DNA of 53,005 bases from Deltaproteobacteria bacterium (lineage in GTDB: Bacteria > Myxococcota > Myxococcia > Myxococcales > 40CM-4-68-19), in assembly GCA_005879805.1 (NCBI GenBank), contig VBKL01000090.1:1-53005 (forward strand), written 5' to 3'. Shown piece after piece: positions 17,983 through 27,757 of this stretch (position 1 is its first letter; the number at the start of each line of letters is the position of its first letter). A program made the translations under genes and the position numbers. The notes under the pieces are model-generated. The model had not been told where the DNA came from. It saw only the letters and a list, made by a program, of their open reading frames with translations, and did no database searches.

Positions 17983-18636
17983 ATGCGCCTGTTGCCGCTG
18001 TGCATTGCCGGATGCTTGCTCGCTCCGGCCGTCCGGGCCGCCGATCCGGGCGATCAGATCAATGCCGTGCAGAAGCGGCCGCTGCGCGAAGCCCGCAGGC
18101 TCGAGATCTGGGGTTACGGATCGATGGGGATCGCCGATCCCTACCTGCAGCGGTGGGGCGGGGGGCTGAGGGCCACCTGGCACTTCCGCGAAGGGCTGTC
18201 GGCCGGATTCGACGTCTCCGGGCTCGGTACCTGGGCCACCCAGGAGCTGGTCATCGCCAAGCGCGAATTGCACGCCCGCGTCCTCGAGTCGCACGAGCGG
18301 GCCGCAGTGGCGGCGGTCGCCGCGATCGCGCCCATCTACGGCAAGGTCGCGCTGCCCGGCGACAACCTGGTGCACCTCGAGACCTTCTTCGATGCGGGGC
18401 TCGGCGGAGCATTCACCGAAACGGATTCCGGACGGGGCCTCAGGCCGATGCTGACCGGAGGTCTCGGCCAGCGCGTCTTCCTCGGCGAGAGCTTCGCGCT
18501 CACCGCCCGGATCGGCGGAAACGTCTACGCCGAGCGCCTCGCGGTGAACAGCCAGCCCACCACGCACGCGATGGGTTTCTGGAGCGTGCAGCTGGGCCTC
18601 TCCTGGTTCTGGCCGCAAGCGAAGGAGGATCGATGA
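17983..18636 (+). CDS. gltA: Outer-membrane beta-barrel protein, GltA/NfsA-like
   Basis: First gene of the glt/nfs-type cluster, 217 residues. It has a signal peptide (LLPLCIAGCLLAPAVRA) and then alternating polar/hydrophobic strands ending in an aromatic strand 'SVQLGLSWFWPQ', the usual outer-membrane barrel finish. The Glt/Nfs systems of myxobacteria begin with two such barrels. The A/B assignment rests on position. The start ATG is taken at the signal peptide. The stop overlaps the next start (ATGA), indicating translational coupling. Whether the system drives gliding (Glt) or spore-coat assembly (Nfs) cannot be read from this gene. Confidence 0.65.
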   Translation: MRLLPLCIAGCLLAPAVRAADPGDQINAVQKRPLREARRLEIWGYGSMGIADPYLQRWGGGLRATWHFREGLSAGFDVSGLGTWATQELVIAKRELHARVLESHERAAVAAVAAIAPIYGKVALPGDNLVHLETFFDAGLGGAFTETDSGRGLRPMLTGGLGQRVFLGESFALTARIGGNVYAERLAVNSQPTTHAMGFWSVQLGLSWFWPQAKEDR

Positions 18637-19619
18637 GGATTTCCCCGACCCTCGCCTGCGTGCTCGCGCTCGGTGGAGCGGCCCGGGCGGAGAATGCCCC
18701 CGAGGTGGCTCCCGCGGCCGCGGTGGCTTCCGCTCCTGCTACGGAGCATGCGATCGAGCCGACTTCCACGATGACGGAGTTGCCCGCCATCGGGAACGAT
18801 CCCGCGGTGCTCGTCGCGCTGCGCGGTACTCCCGCGTCGCTGCCGCCCGTCACCGCACAGATCTTCCGCATCGGCGGCCGGACCGAGGCGGAGCCTCTCT
18901 TCCAGATGTCGGTGGGCGATCCCTTCTACAAGACCTGGCTCGTGGGCGTGCGCGTCGAGCACCACCTCGACGAGCGCTGGTCGGTCGGGATGCACGCGCT
19001 CGGAGGCGCCTCCGCGGTGTCCGCGCCCATCGAGATGTGCGGAGGCAGCGCCTGCGACGGCCCGGCCGCCGCGAAGCTGCGCTCGACGCCGGGCAACGTG
19101 CAGATGATGGCGGGCCTCGAGGCCTCCTGGGCGCCGCTCTACGGAAAGCTTTCGCTCTTCGGCGAGAAGACCATCCACTTCGACGCCTACCTCGCGCTCG
19201 GTCCCGAGGTCCTCCGCGAGACCATCGCCCCGGACGCCGCCACCGCCTCCGCCGGACGCTTCGCGCTGGGCGGCCGCGCTTCCATCGGCGAGAGGGTCTT
19301 CTTTTCCGACAACTTCATGATCCGGTTATCTTCGCCGCGCTCCGTGCCGGGCCAGCCGGGGATCCTCGCCCGCAGATCGGCCAGATGCTCGCCGCGCTGG
19401 ATGCGGCCGGGCTGCACAACCTCGGAACCGTCGCGCTCGCCGAGCTCTCCCAGGGCGGAACGGCCGGATTGCGCGCCGCCGCGTCGCAGGAGCTTTCCCG
19501 GCGCGCGGCGGACGGCGCTCTGGGCCTCGCGCTCCTCTTGCGCTCGCCTGCCGCCAAGACGCTTCCGCCGGCAATGGCGGTCAAGCTCGCCCGCGCCCAC
19601 CTGGAGCGCGCGCTGGTGA
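18633..19619 (+). CDS. gltB: Outer-membrane beta-barrel protein, GltB/NfsB-like, 3' end apparently lost
   Basis: The genuine part runs from the signal peptide (ISPTLACVLALGGAARAE) through a barrel domain to 'GERVFFSDNFMIRL' near 19326. This family normally continues with 'ELRD'-type strands and a last aromatic strand. Here the frame runs on for about 100 residues of Ser/Arg/Pro-rich sequence that is antisensical to the downstream gltC frame, so those residues are probably not native. The true C-terminus appears to have been removed together with the start of gltC. Coupled to gltA by a 4-bp overlap. Confidence 0.6.
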   Translation: MRISPTLACVLALGGAARAENAPEVAPAAAVASAPATEHAIEPTSTMTELPAIGNDPAVLVALRGTPASLPPVTAQIFRIGGRTEAEPLFQMSVGDPFYKTWLVGVRVEHHLDERWSVGMHALGGASAVSAPIEMCGGSACDGPAAAKLRSTPGNVQMMAGLEASWAPLYGKLSLFGEKTIHFDAYLALGPEVLRETIAPDAATASAGRFALGGRASIGERVFFSDNFMIRLSSPRSVPGQPGILARRSARCSPRWMRPGCTTSEPSRSPSSPRAERPDCAPPRRRSFPGARRTALWASRSSCARLPPRRFRRQWRSSSPAPTWSARW

Positions 19620-20896
19620 TCGCGCCGCCGGAAGAAGGGAGCTCGTTCGCGACCATGCAGGGACGCACGGTGGAGCCGACGCCGGCGGCTGCTACCGATG
19701 CGGCGCCCCAGCCGGCTGCGCCCGTTTCCGCGGCGCAGAAGCTGGCCGCCTCCGAATTGGGCATCTCGCGGATGCTGGCAGCGTCGGTCCCTCCGGGAGA
19801 CGCGGCCGAGGGCGAGGCCCGCGAGATCGCCGCGCTGGCGGCGCTGGCCGCCGGGGACATCGAGGCTGCGCAAGCTGCTTTCGAGGCCGTCGCCAAGGTT
19901 CCGGTCAAGGGAGACGAGGCGAACGCCCGGCACCAGCGCGCCGTCCTGCAACTCGCGCGGCTCGCTTACGCGAAGGGCGACGATGCGCGCGCGCAGTCCT
20001 ACTACGCCAAGGTGTCGCGCGCGGCGCCCGAATGGCTCGACGCTCTCTTCGAGTCGAGCTGGTCGCATTTCCGCAACGGTGACGACGACAAGGCGCTGGG
20101 AAACCTCCTCACGCTGCACGCGCCGTTCTTCCAGGGCCGCTACTATCCCGAGTCGTACGTGCTCAAGGCCCTCGTCCTGTACGAAAACTGCCGCTATCTG
20201 GAAGCGCGCCGCACGCTGCGTGAATTCGAGTCGCGCTACCGGCCCCTCCATGACGGGCTCGCCTCCGCGCTCGAGCGCATGCCGACGGCCCAGGCGGCGG
20301 TGGAGTCGGTGTCGCGGGGCGGGCTCGCGGCATTCCCTGAAGCGTCGCGCGACGAGGTGGCGCGGGTGATCTCCTCCCCCGAGCTGACGACCGGGCTCGT
20401 GCAGGTTTCGCAGATGGCGCAGGAGCTCGATTCCATCGACCACAGGCCGCAGACCTTCCAGCGCACGGCGCTCGCGCAGGCTGCCGTACCGCGGCTACGC
20501 GAGGCGCGACTCGATCTGCTCCAGTCCGTCGGCGATCGCCTTCGCTCGCGCCTTCTCATGGAGCGCGGCGAATTGCGCGAGCTCCTCGGGCAGGGGCTGC
20601 GCCTCGATTTCGAAATCGCGGGCCGCGAGAAGGAGCTTGCCCAGGCGCCGGAAGATGCATCCGCGCCGGTAGCCCAGCGCAAGACTCCGCCCACCGTCGA
20701 CGAGGACGAGCTCCTCTGGCCGTTCGAAGGCGAGTACTGGCGCGACGAGCTCGGCAGCTACCGCTTCCAGCTCGGCGAGAAGTGCGCGAGGCCGCGCCCC
20801 GCGCCCGCCAGGCCTGCGGGCAAGGGGGAAATACAGACCGCAGCCAAGACCGTCGCTCGCGATGCCGTCGCAACGCCGGGCCCAACGGTCCCCTGA
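19385..20896 (+). CDS. gltC: TPR protein GltC/NfsC-like, 5' end apparently missing
   Basis: TPR-rich periplasmic component of the Glt/Nfs envelope complex. The coherent frame starts near 19326 without a start codon or signal peptide; the first in-frame ATG is at 19385, giving 503 residues. TPR-like repeats cover about 150-330. The conserved C-terminal motif 'WPFEGEYWRDELGSY' is typical of this component. The absence of any signal peptide in a protein expected to be exported, together with the broken end of gltB, indicates lost sequence at the junction. 183 bp separate the stop from gltD; that gap is open in another frame but shows no recognisable gene. Confidence 0.7.
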   Translation: MLAALDAAGLHNLGTVALAELSQGGTAGLRAAASQELSRRAADGALGLALLLRSPAAKTLPPAMAVKLARAHLERALVIAPPEEGSSFATMQGRTVEPTPAAATDAAPQPAAPVSAAQKLAASELGISRMLAASVPPGDAAEGEAREIAALAALAAGDIEAAQAAFEAVAKVPVKGDEANARHQRAVLQLARLAYAKGDDARAQSYYAKVSRAAPEWLDALFESSWSHFRNGDDDKALGNLLTLHAPFFQGRYYPESYVLKALVLYENCRYLEARRTLREFESRYRPLHDGLASALERMPTAQAAVESVSRGGLAAFPEASRDEVARVISSPELTTGLVQVSQMAQELDSIDHRPQTFQRTALAQAAVPRLREARLDLLQSVGDRLRSRLLMERGELRELLGQGLRLDFEIAGREKELAQAPEDASAPVAQRKTPPTVDEDELLWPFEGEYWRDELGSYRFQLGEKCARPRPAPARPAGKGEIQTAAKTVARDAVATPGPTVP

Positions 20897-21079
20897 ACCA
20901 GGGCATCGGCTTTCCCTGGGAAGAGGAGTTCCCTATTCCGGCGGACCCGCGGTTCCCAGCGCCGGCAATCAGGCCCACGCCCGCCTCGTACGAGGGGTCG
21001 CGGACAGGCCTGAAGGTTGCACCGCCAGCGGCCGGGAAAGGAGCCGACCGCTTCGGCGGCCGGCGGAAGGGGTAACCCG

Positions 21080-24000
21080 ATGACGTCGGCGCTCGCCATC
21101 GCAGTCCTCGCCGCCGCGGCGGTTTCGCAGGGATCGGTCGATGCCAAGACCGCCCTGCAACCGGGACGCGACCCGGGACTGCTCCATCCACACGCCGAGC
21201 GGATCGTCCAGGAGAAGGACGAGGAGCAGGAACGCGCCCTGCGAAAGTTGCTCGCTCTCGGCGGCAACGAGGCGGAACAGGCGCAGATCGTCCAGCGCCT
21301 CGCCGCGACGCTCCGGGCCCGCGGCCTCTCGCTGGCCATCCGCGCCCAGGCCGAGGCGGACGCCGGTGACGCCGGAGCGGTCGAGCGCGACCGCGCTGCC
21401 GCCCAGTCGCTCCGTACCGAGGCGATTTCGCTCTATCGCCAGCTGCTCAAGACCTATCCGCGCGCGCCGCGCCTCGACGAGGCCCTCTTCTTCCTCGCCG
21501 ACACCTTGCAGGACTCCGGGAAGGACGAAGAGGCCGTCCAGGCCGCTCGCGAGCTGACGCGGCGTTTCCCCAAGTCGCAGTGGGCGCCGGCGAGCCACGT
21601 GTTCATCGGCGAGCACCTCTTCGACAAGTCGAAATTGGCGGGAGCGCTAGCCGAGTACCAGGCCGCCGCGCAAGTGGAGACGGACGACGTCTATCCGTAC
21701 GCGCTCTACAAGGCCGCTTGGTGCCGGTTCAACCAGAGCGCCTTCCACGACGCGATGGATCTGTTGCAGAAGGTGGTCGCGGTCAGCCTGGGCGGCGATT
21801 CCGCCAACCCGGTGGAGAAGGGCGAGGCCAACAAGGTCCAGCTGGCGCGCGAGGCGCGGCGCGACTTCGTCATCGTCTACGGGCGCGTGGGCAAGCCGGA
21901 AACCGCCCGCGAGGAGTTCTCCCGCCGTTTCGGACGCGAGGCGGGACTCCGGATGCTCGAGCAGTACGGCAAGCTGCTCTTCAGCGAGGGGCGCGATCCG
22001 GAAGCGCAGCTCGTCCACCGGCAACTCCTCGCCATCCACGGCGACCGTCCAGCCGCCGCTCTCGACCAGACCCGGCTCCTCATGATCGCGGCCCGCGGCG
22101 GGAAGCGGAAGGACCTCTTGCGCGAGGCCCAGGCCCTGGTGGAGACCTTCCAGCGGGTGCGGCGCGCCCCCGGCTCTCCCGACGAGAAGGAGCAGGTCGA
22201 GGAGGCCCAGTCGCACGCGGAGGAGACGCTGCGGACGCTCGCCGTCACCACCCACAACGAGGCACGCAAGACCCAGCTCGAAGACACGTTCGCCGCCGCG
22301 AAAGCGCTTTACGCGGACTATCTGACTCTGTTCCCCGACGCTCCGGACGCCTACGAGCTCCGCTTCTTCGACGGGGAGCTTCTCTACGGCCTCGACGAGA
22401 AGGCAAAGGCGGCCGAGATGTACGAGGCGGTCGCGCGGCAGGACCTCGCCACGATCCGCGCCGGCAAGAAGCCCGGCAAGTGGCTCTCGAAGGCAGCCTG
22501 GAGCGCGGTGATTTCGCGCGCCGAGCTGGCGGGGGACTCGCAGCCGCAGAAATCCAAGGAGGCGCGCGGGAACGCGGCGACGCAGACCGGCGCCCCCGCG
22601 CAGCGGCCCCTCACCCCCGAAGAGATGAAGCTCGCCGACGCGTGCCTCCTCTATCTCGACGTGCTTCCCGACGGCCAGCACGCGGTGGAGGTCACCTTCA
22701 AGATCGGCCGGCTCGAATATCTCTCCGGCAAGCTCGACGCGTCGGAGAAGCACCTCTCCGCCATCGCGCTCAAGCACCCCGAGAGCGAGCTCTCCGAATA
22801 CGCGGCGAACCTGGTCCTCGACATCGCCAACCTGCGCAAGGATTACCGGGGCGTGCACGACTGGTCGGTCCGCTTCCTCGACGACGGCAAGCTGGCCGCG
22901 CGCGGCACGCTGCGGGCCGACCTGACACGAGTCGAGGAGCAGAGCGCCTACGCGCTGGCCGACGGGGTTGCCGAGGACGAGGGCAAGGCCCGCGCGCTCC
23001 TCGATTTCGTCGACAAGCATCCCGGCGGCTCGCTGACGGACAAGGCCATCTTCGGCGCCGCCGCCGCGCTTTCACGCACGGGGAGGGTGGACGACGCCCT
23101 CGCGGCGCGCTCGCGCCTGTGGAAGGAGACGCCGTCCTCCGAGCTGGTTCCCCGCGCGCTTCTCGCTTCCGCCGCCGATCACAACGCGGTGGGCGATTTC
23201 GGGGATGCCGCCTCACTCCTCGAGAAGTACTTCCAGGGCTATCGGCGGGAGACGGAAGCGCGCAAGTGGCGCAGGGCCCATCCCTCCAGAGCGCGGAAGC
23301 AGGAGACGGCGCCCCTGTACGACGAGGCCAGAGCACAGGCCGCGCTGCACGACGCGGCCGTCCTGCGCGAGGCGCGCAACGAGATGCAGAAGGCCCTGCA
23401 GGACCGCAGCGCCGCGCTGACCGCCTGGCCGAAGACCGCCGATCACGACGAGCAGGTGCAGATCGTCGCGCTCCTTCGCGCGAAGCTCGGCGAGCCCTCG
23501 CGCGCTGCCCGCGATCTCGCCGCGGTGGCGCGCAACGCCCACGGCAAGGCGGCGCTGCAGCTCGTGAGCTGGCGCGAGGCGGCCCGGCTCTTCGCCCGCG
23601 TCCGGGAGATCGACCATTCACGCTGGGCGTGGAGCGAGCTGGAGAAGATGTACCGCTACCTTCCCGCCAAGGCGCGCGAGAAGCTTCCGGCAGACGCGGT
23701 CGCTGCAGCCGCCGAAGCCCATCTGCAACTCGGCTCGCGCACCTTCGACGATTTCAAGAAGCAGCAGATCGAGCCGCCTCTCATGCGGACGCTGAACCGC
23801 AAGGTCGCGCTCCTGCAGCAGGTGAAGAAGCGCGCCGAGGAGACGGTGGCGATGCGCCAGGCCGACCCGGCCGTGTGCGCCCTGACCCAGCTCGGCGAGG
23901 CGCAGATGCTCCTCGCGCAGGCGATCGCCAAGAGTCCCGCGCCGCGGCAGCTCAACCAGGAGGAGCGCAAGCTCTACCGGGCGGCGCTCGAGGACAAGGC

Positions 24001-24253
24001 GAAGCCCATCTACGACGAGGCCCGCGAGACGCTCAAGGCGGCCGACGGGAAGGCACACGAGCTCGGCGTCAGCTCGACCTGCGTCGCTCGCGCCGCGACG
24101 CTCCTGGAGAAGCTGGACGTGAAGCCGGCACCTCGCGCCACGCTGGCTGTGGCACAGATGCCGCTCGCGCAGGCGCCCTCCTTCGTCGATGCCGCGGGCA
24201 AGCAGATCGAGGTCGACAAGGTCGCGGATCCGTCCCAGGGGAGGGAGCGATGA
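21080..24253 (+). CDS. gltD: Large TPR protein GltD (AgmU)/NfsD-like
   Basis: Periplasmic scaffold of the Glt/Nfs machinery, 1057 residues. It has a short signal-like start (TSALAIAVLAAAAVSQGS) followed by tetratricopeptide-type repeats along nearly its whole length (for example 'EAISLYRQLLKTYPRAP', 'LAGALAEYQAAAQ'). M. xanthus AgmU is of similar size and is found in several envelope compartments with the gliding complex. The ATG at 21080 is preferred over an upstream one because AAGGGGT sits at ribosome-binding distance and a signal peptide follows. Its stop overlaps the gltE start by 4 bp. Confidence 0.82.
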   Translation: MTSALAIAVLAAAAVSQGSVDAKTALQPGRDPGLLHPHAERIVQEKDEEQERALRKLLALGGNEAEQAQIVQRLAATLRARGLSLAIRAQAEADAGDAGAVERDRAAAQSLRTEAISLYRQLLKTYPRAPRLDEALFFLADTLQDSGKDEEAVQAARELTRRFPKSQWAPASHVFIGEHLFDKSKLAGALAEYQAAAQVETDDVYPYALYKAAWCRFNQSAFHDAMDLLQKVVAVSLGGDSANPVEKGEANKVQLAREARRDFVIVYGRVGKPETAREEFSRRFGREAGLRMLEQYGKLLFSEGRDPEAQLVHRQLLAIHGDRPAAALDQTRLLMIAARGGKRKDLLREAQALVETFQRVRRAPGSPDEKEQVEEAQSHAEETLRTLAVTTHNEARKTQLEDTFAAAKALYADYLTLFPDAPDAYELRFFDGELLYGLDEKAKAAEMYEAVARQDLATIRAGKKPGKWLSKAAWSAVISRAELAGDSQPQKSKEARGNAATQTGAPAQRPLTPEEMKLADACLLYLDVLPDGQHAVEVTFKIGRLEYLSGKLDASEKHLSAIALKHPESELSEYAANLVLDIANLRKDYRGVHDWSVRFLDDGKLAARGTLRADLTRVEEQSAYALADGVAEDEGKARALLDFVDKHPGGSLTDKAIFGAAAALSRTGRVDDALAARSRLWKETPSSELVPRALLASAADHNAVGDFGDAASLLEKYFQGYRRETEARKWRRAHPSRARKQETAPLYDEARAQAALHDAAVLREARNEMQKALQDRSAALTAWPKTADHDEQVQIVALLRAKLGEPSRAARDLAAVARNAHGKAALQLVSWREAARLFARVREIDHSRWAWSELEKMYRYLPAKAREKLPADAVAAAAEAHLQLGSRTFDDFKKQQIEPPLMRTLNRKVALLQQVKKRAEETVAMRQADPAVCALTQLGEAQMLLAQAIAKSPAPRQLNQEERKLYRAALEDKAKPIYDEARETLKAADGKAHELGVSSTCVARAATLLEKLDVKPAPRATLAVAQMPLAQAPSFVDAAGKQIEVDKVADPSQGRER

Positions 24254-25428
24254 GGAGCTACGGCCCGCTGGTTCTGATGTTCGCCGCCGCGGCGGCGAGC
24301 GCCGCGCCTGAAGTCCCCACCAAGGCACCACCGCCGGCGGCGATGAAGAGCCCCGCCTCGGATGCTGCGCCGCCCGACGTGTCCCCGAGCGAGAGGGCGC
24401 GCCGGCTTCTCGACGAGGCGCTGGTTTCCCTGACCACCGCGCGCAAGCTCAGCTCTCCCGACACCGACGTGATCGCCCGGTTCCGCGCCGCCGCCGAGAT
24501 GGCCAAGGACTCGGTGCCCGCGCTTTTCGACTACGCAGTGGCGCTCGATCGCGCCGGCACCCTCGTCGAAGCCGAAGCCGCCTATCGCGCGGCGGCGGGA
24601 GCGAGGGGAATGGACGAACTTCGCTTCGCTGCCGCCGCCCGAGCCGCGGCGCTGGCGATCGGGCGCGCTGACGAGACCGCGGCTCGCTCCGCGGTGCAGC
24701 TGGCGGCGGCGGCGATGCCCGACGACACCGATCCGTTGCAGCTCGAGGCCGACGTCGCGCTCGCCTTCGGCGACGGCGCGGGCGCGAAGGCCGCTGCCCG
24801 CCGCATCCTCGCGCAGGATCCGCAGGACGTCGACGCGCTCTGCGCGCTCGCTCGCGCGCACCTCGCGCTCGGGAGTCCAGGGACAGCGCGGGTCCTCGCG
24901 CTGCGGGCCGCCCAGATCGACAAGACGGATTCGCGTCCGCTTCTCGTGGAAGCGGAGATCGCGCGATCGCGCGGCGATGCTGCCGCAGAGATGGTCGCCG
25001 TGCGCGAGGCCGCCGCGGCCGACGAAGATTCGCCCCATGCTGCCCTCGCTCTCGGCCGCGCTCTTTTCGAGCGCGGGCAGACTGGAGAGGCGATCGATCA
25101 GCTGATGCACGCCGCCGATCTCGCGCCCGACGCGGCGCCCGTCCATCTGGCGCTCGGGGTCGCGCTCGCGACCGTCGATCGCAAGCCCGAGGCTGGAGAA
25201 CACCTGGCCACCGCGGCGCGGCTCTCCCCGCTGTCGCCGGAGCCCCACTACGAGCTCGCCCGGCTGCAACTGGATGGGCTCGGCGATGCAAAAGCGGCTC
25301 TAGAGCAGGCAAAACTTTTCCTACACTTGTCCACGAAGACGCCGCCTCCGGGCCACCCGATCCACGCCTTGCTGCAGCGGTGCGAGGAAGCGCTGGGGAG
25401 CCGCACGCAGGCATCGGTCGTGCAGTAG
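24250..25428 (+). CDS. gltE: TPR protein GltE (AglT)/NfsE-like
   Basis: Third TPR protein of the cluster, 392 residues. A signal peptide (LVLMFAAAAASAAPE) leads to a Pro/Ala-rich linker and tandem TPRs from about residue 50 to 380. The M. xanthus counterpart is described as an outer-membrane-associated TPR lipoprotein, but here no cysteine follows the signal peptide, so an ordinary signal peptidase I substrate is more likely. Translation is coupled to gltD (ATGA overlap). An 84-bp gap with repeated GCAACCG units separates it from gltF. Confidence 0.75.
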   Translation: MRSYGPLVLMFAAAAASAAPEVPTKAPPPAAMKSPASDAAPPDVSPSERARRLLDEALVSLTTARKLSSPDTDVIARFRAAAEMAKDSVPALFDYAVALDRAGTLVEAEAAYRAAAGARGMDELRFAAAARAAALAIGRADETAARSAVQLAAAAMPDDTDPLQLEADVALAFGDGAGAKAAARRILAQDPQDVDALCALARAHLALGSPGTARVLALRAAQIDKTDSRPLLVEAEIARSRGDAAAEMVAVREAAAADEDSPHAALALGRALFERGQTGEAIDQLMHAADLAPDAAPVHLALGVALATVDRKPEAGEHLATAARLSPLSPEPHYELARLQLDGLGDAKAALEQAKLFLHLSTKTPPPGHPIHALLQRCEEALGSRTQASVVQ

Positions 25429-25512
25429 CTACCCGTAACAGGTCGGAGTGAACGCCCGGCGGCACGGCTACCGGGCAACCGAGCAACCGGGAGGCGGGGA
25501 GGGGTGGGAGCG

Positions 25513-25797
25513 ATGGCACGCAGGTTCCTCGGAGCAGCGCTTCTGATCTTCGCGGTCGCGGGCCTGGTCCCACAGGCCCGGGCGGCGGACAGCGCGCCGT
25601 CTCGCGAGGGCGCTCCTGCGCGGCCACGCCGCACCGTGCTCCACTTCGGCGAGGACGATATTCGCGGCGCTCTCACGCGTCCTGACGGCGAGCTGGTGCA
25701 GGCGCCGCGGAAGGTCACCGAGGGCAGTCTTCTGCGCATGAGGCGCAGCTTCGTCGATCGCGCCCTCTCCGGAGTGGCGCACGGCGAGTCGCGCTAG
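25513..25797 (+). CDS. gltF: Small GltF/NfsF-like protein
   Basis: Exported protein of 94 residues. It has a signal segment (FLGAALLIFAVAGLVPQARA) and a compact C-terminal motif 'HFGEDDIRGALTRPDGE' followed by 'SLLRMRRSFVDRAL'. A similar 'EDxIxGxLxRPxGE' motif is, from memory, seen in the small proteins at this position of myxobacterial gliding and spore-coat clusters. The ATG at 25513 has GGGAG at good distance; a GTG 9 bp upstream is less likely. The biochemical role is unknown. Confidence 0.6.
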   Translation: MARRFLGAALLIFAVAGLVPQARAADSAPSREGAPARPRRTVLHFGEDDIRGALTRPDGELVQAPRKVTEGSLLRMRRSFVDRALSGVAHGESR

Positions 25798-25819
25798 GCA
25801 TCGGGAGCGGGCGGGGGCG

Positions 25820-27754
25820 ATGGCGATCGCAATCCATCTCAAGGTCTACGAGGGCGGGAAGCTGAAATCGGCGCGCGTCTTCCGCGCCGAGCAGATCCGG
25901 CTCGGGAGCGGAACCTGCGACCTCGTGCTCGAAGGTCCAGGGATCCTTCCCACCCACGCAGTGATCGACGCGGGCGCGACCGGAGCGGTGCTCCGGGCCT
26001 CGGGCACCTCGCCGATCCACCTCAACGGGCAGCCGATCATCGCCGCGCCTCTGCGACACGGCGACCTCATCTCCATCGGCGATCTGCGGGTCATGGTCGA
26101 GCTCCGCGCGAGCGCCCCAGGACAGCAGCCCGAGCGGCGCCCGCGCCTCCGTCTCATCGAGGGCGAAGAGGAGCCGCACAGCGAAATGGATCACCTGGGC
26201 CGACCGGCGCTTTCGGTCGTGCGCGAGCCCGGACAGCTCTACGAAGAGGGACGCCACGCGGACGGTGGCCTCCATGCCCTGGATCCGGAGCTCACCGAGA
26301 TCGAGCCGCCCACCGGGGTACCGATGGTGACCGGCGCCGCGGCTCCGGCGCAGATGGCGGCGCCGCAGGTCGCGCCGGTGGCCCAGGCCGTCCCGGCCCC
26401 GCAGGCGCCTCCGCCGATTCCGCTTTCCAGCCTCTCGGGCGGCGACTGCGTGGAGGCGGAGCTCTTCTGGGCCGATACCCGCCTCGCCGTCTGGCAGCTC
26501 GCGCCGGGCGACCAGTTGACCGCGGGCACCCAGACGGGTTGCCACGCGCAGCTCGAGGGAATTTCACGTGCGGTGGTCGTCCGCAGCGACGCGACCGGCT
26601 GGATGATCTGTGCACCGCGGCCCCTGTCGCTCGCGCTGACGGAGAACGGCAAGACCACCTTGGGTCCCGAGTTGCTCGTGCGCGGCCGCAGCCAAGCCGA
26701 TGCTCAGGGACTGCTCCTGCCCCTGCCGGCGAAAGGCGTCGCCCTCCTCGGCTCGGGGCAGCTGTCGCTGCGGGTCCGCCGGGTTCCGACCCCTCCGCAA
26801 GTCTCCGCCGAACCGACCGACTGGAAGGGCCTGCTCAGCGCCACCGTCGCGGCGCTGGTGCTGGTGGTCGCGATGAAGATGCTGAGCCAGGGCGTTCCGC
26901 CGCCGCGCATGGGCGCCGAGGCGGAGGTCATCCGCCCGCGGCCGCTGATCGTGCGCACCACCCCGAAGCGGGCGGATCCGCTCGCTCCGGCCGATCGCGC
27001 GCAGAAGGCGGAAGCTCGCCGCGATCCCGGCCAGGCCGTGGCGCGGCACCAGGGTCAAGAGGGTCAGGCGGGCAGCAAGACCTCTCCGCGTCGCGATGCG
27101 CGCGCCGAGCGTTCCCGGGACGAGCGCTCCATCGTGGCCTCGAGCGGCCTGCTCAAGGCGCTCGGCGCCGGCACGGGCGCAAGCGACGTCTTCGGCGTCG
27201 CCCTGGAGAAGGGCGTGAAGGACGCGATGGGCCACCTCACCGGACCGCGCGCAGGCGAAGCTCACGGCGACGGCGGCATGGGGCTCAAGTCTCTCGGAGG
27301 CCACGGCGGCGGCGGCGACGGCTCCGGGCTCGGTCTCGCCCGCATCGGCACCAACGGTATCGGCGGCGGCCTCGCCAACTACGGCGAGGGCAAGGGCGGC
27401 CTGCGCGGGAAGGAAACTGCCCAGATCGGCCTCGGACCGGGCAAGCCGGAGGTCGTGGGCAGCATCGACCCCGAGCTCATCCGCAAGGTGGTGCACGATC
27501 ACCGCGCCCAGATCCGGACCTGCTACGAGACGCAGCTCACTTCGACTCCGAACCTGGCAGGAAAGGTGGTGAGCGCCTGGACCATCGATCCGGCCGGCCT
27601 CGTCACCGAAGCGCACACCCAGGAGAGCACGCTGCACGACAAGACGGTCGAGACCTGCGTTGCGTCCAAGATCAAGACGTGGAGATTCCCCATCCCGAAG
27701 GGCGGCGGCGAAGTCTTCGTGACCTACCCCTTCATCTTCACGCCGGGAGGCTGA
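25820..27754 (+). CDS. gltG: FHA-domain / TonB-like envelope protein GltG (PglI)/NfsG-like
   Basis: Cytoplasmic-to-periplasmic connector of the Glt/Nfs complex, 644 residues. Residues 1-95 form an FHA-like fold (IRLGSGTCDLVLEGPGILPTHAVI). Next come a Pro/Ala linker, a second beta-rich FHA-like region (about 215-330) and one membrane helix (about 336-354). A charged and Gly-rich periplasmic stretch follows (about 375-540). The C-terminal domain (about 545-644) contains DPELIRKVVHDHRAQIRTCYE-type and 'KIKTWRFPIP' motifs. That end matches the AgmX/PglI C-terminal domain, which resembles TonB. The architecture is diagnostic of this component and anchors the identity of the locus. Confidence 0.87.
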   Translation: MAIAIHLKVYEGGKLKSARVFRAEQIRLGSGTCDLVLEGPGILPTHAVIDAGATGAVLRASGTSPIHLNGQPIIAAPLRHGDLISIGDLRVMVELRASAPGQQPERRPRLRLIEGEEEPHSEMDHLGRPALSVVREPGQLYEEGRHADGGLHALDPELTEIEPPTGVPMVTGAAAPAQMAAPQVAPVAQAVPAPQAPPPIPLSSLSGGDCVEAELFWADTRLAVWQLAPGDQLTAGTQTGCHAQLEGISRAVVVRSDATGWMICAPRPLSLALTENGKTTLGPELLVRGRSQADAQGLLLPLPAKGVALLGSGQLSLRVRRVPTPPQVSAEPTDWKGLLSATVAALVLVVAMKMLSQGVPPPRMGAEAEVIRPRPLIVRTTPKRADPLAPADRAQKAEARRDPGQAVARHQGQEGQAGSKTSPRRDARAERSRDERSIVASSGLLKALGAGTGASDVFGVALEKGVKDAMGHLTGPRAGEAHGDGGMGLKSLGGHGGGGDGSGLGLARIGTNGIGGGLANYGEGKGGLRGKETAQIGLGPGKPEVVGSIDPELIRKVVHDHRAQIRTCYETQLTSTPNLAGKVVSAWTIDPAGLVTEAHTQESTLHDKTVETCVASKIKTWRFPIPKGGGEVFVTYPFIFTPGG

Positions 27755-27757
27755 CCG

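Noticed and set aside
20897-21079. Open frame in the gltC-gltD gap ending just before gltD
   Set aside because: No start or ribosome site, only about 60 residues of Pro-rich sequence outside gltC, and no recognised family; a gltC frameshift tail cannot be excluded but is unsupported.
21580-24249. Long frame in gltD before the gltE start
   Set aside because: This is the upstream extension of the gltE frame within gltD. The gltE ATG at 24250 with signal peptide is the real start.
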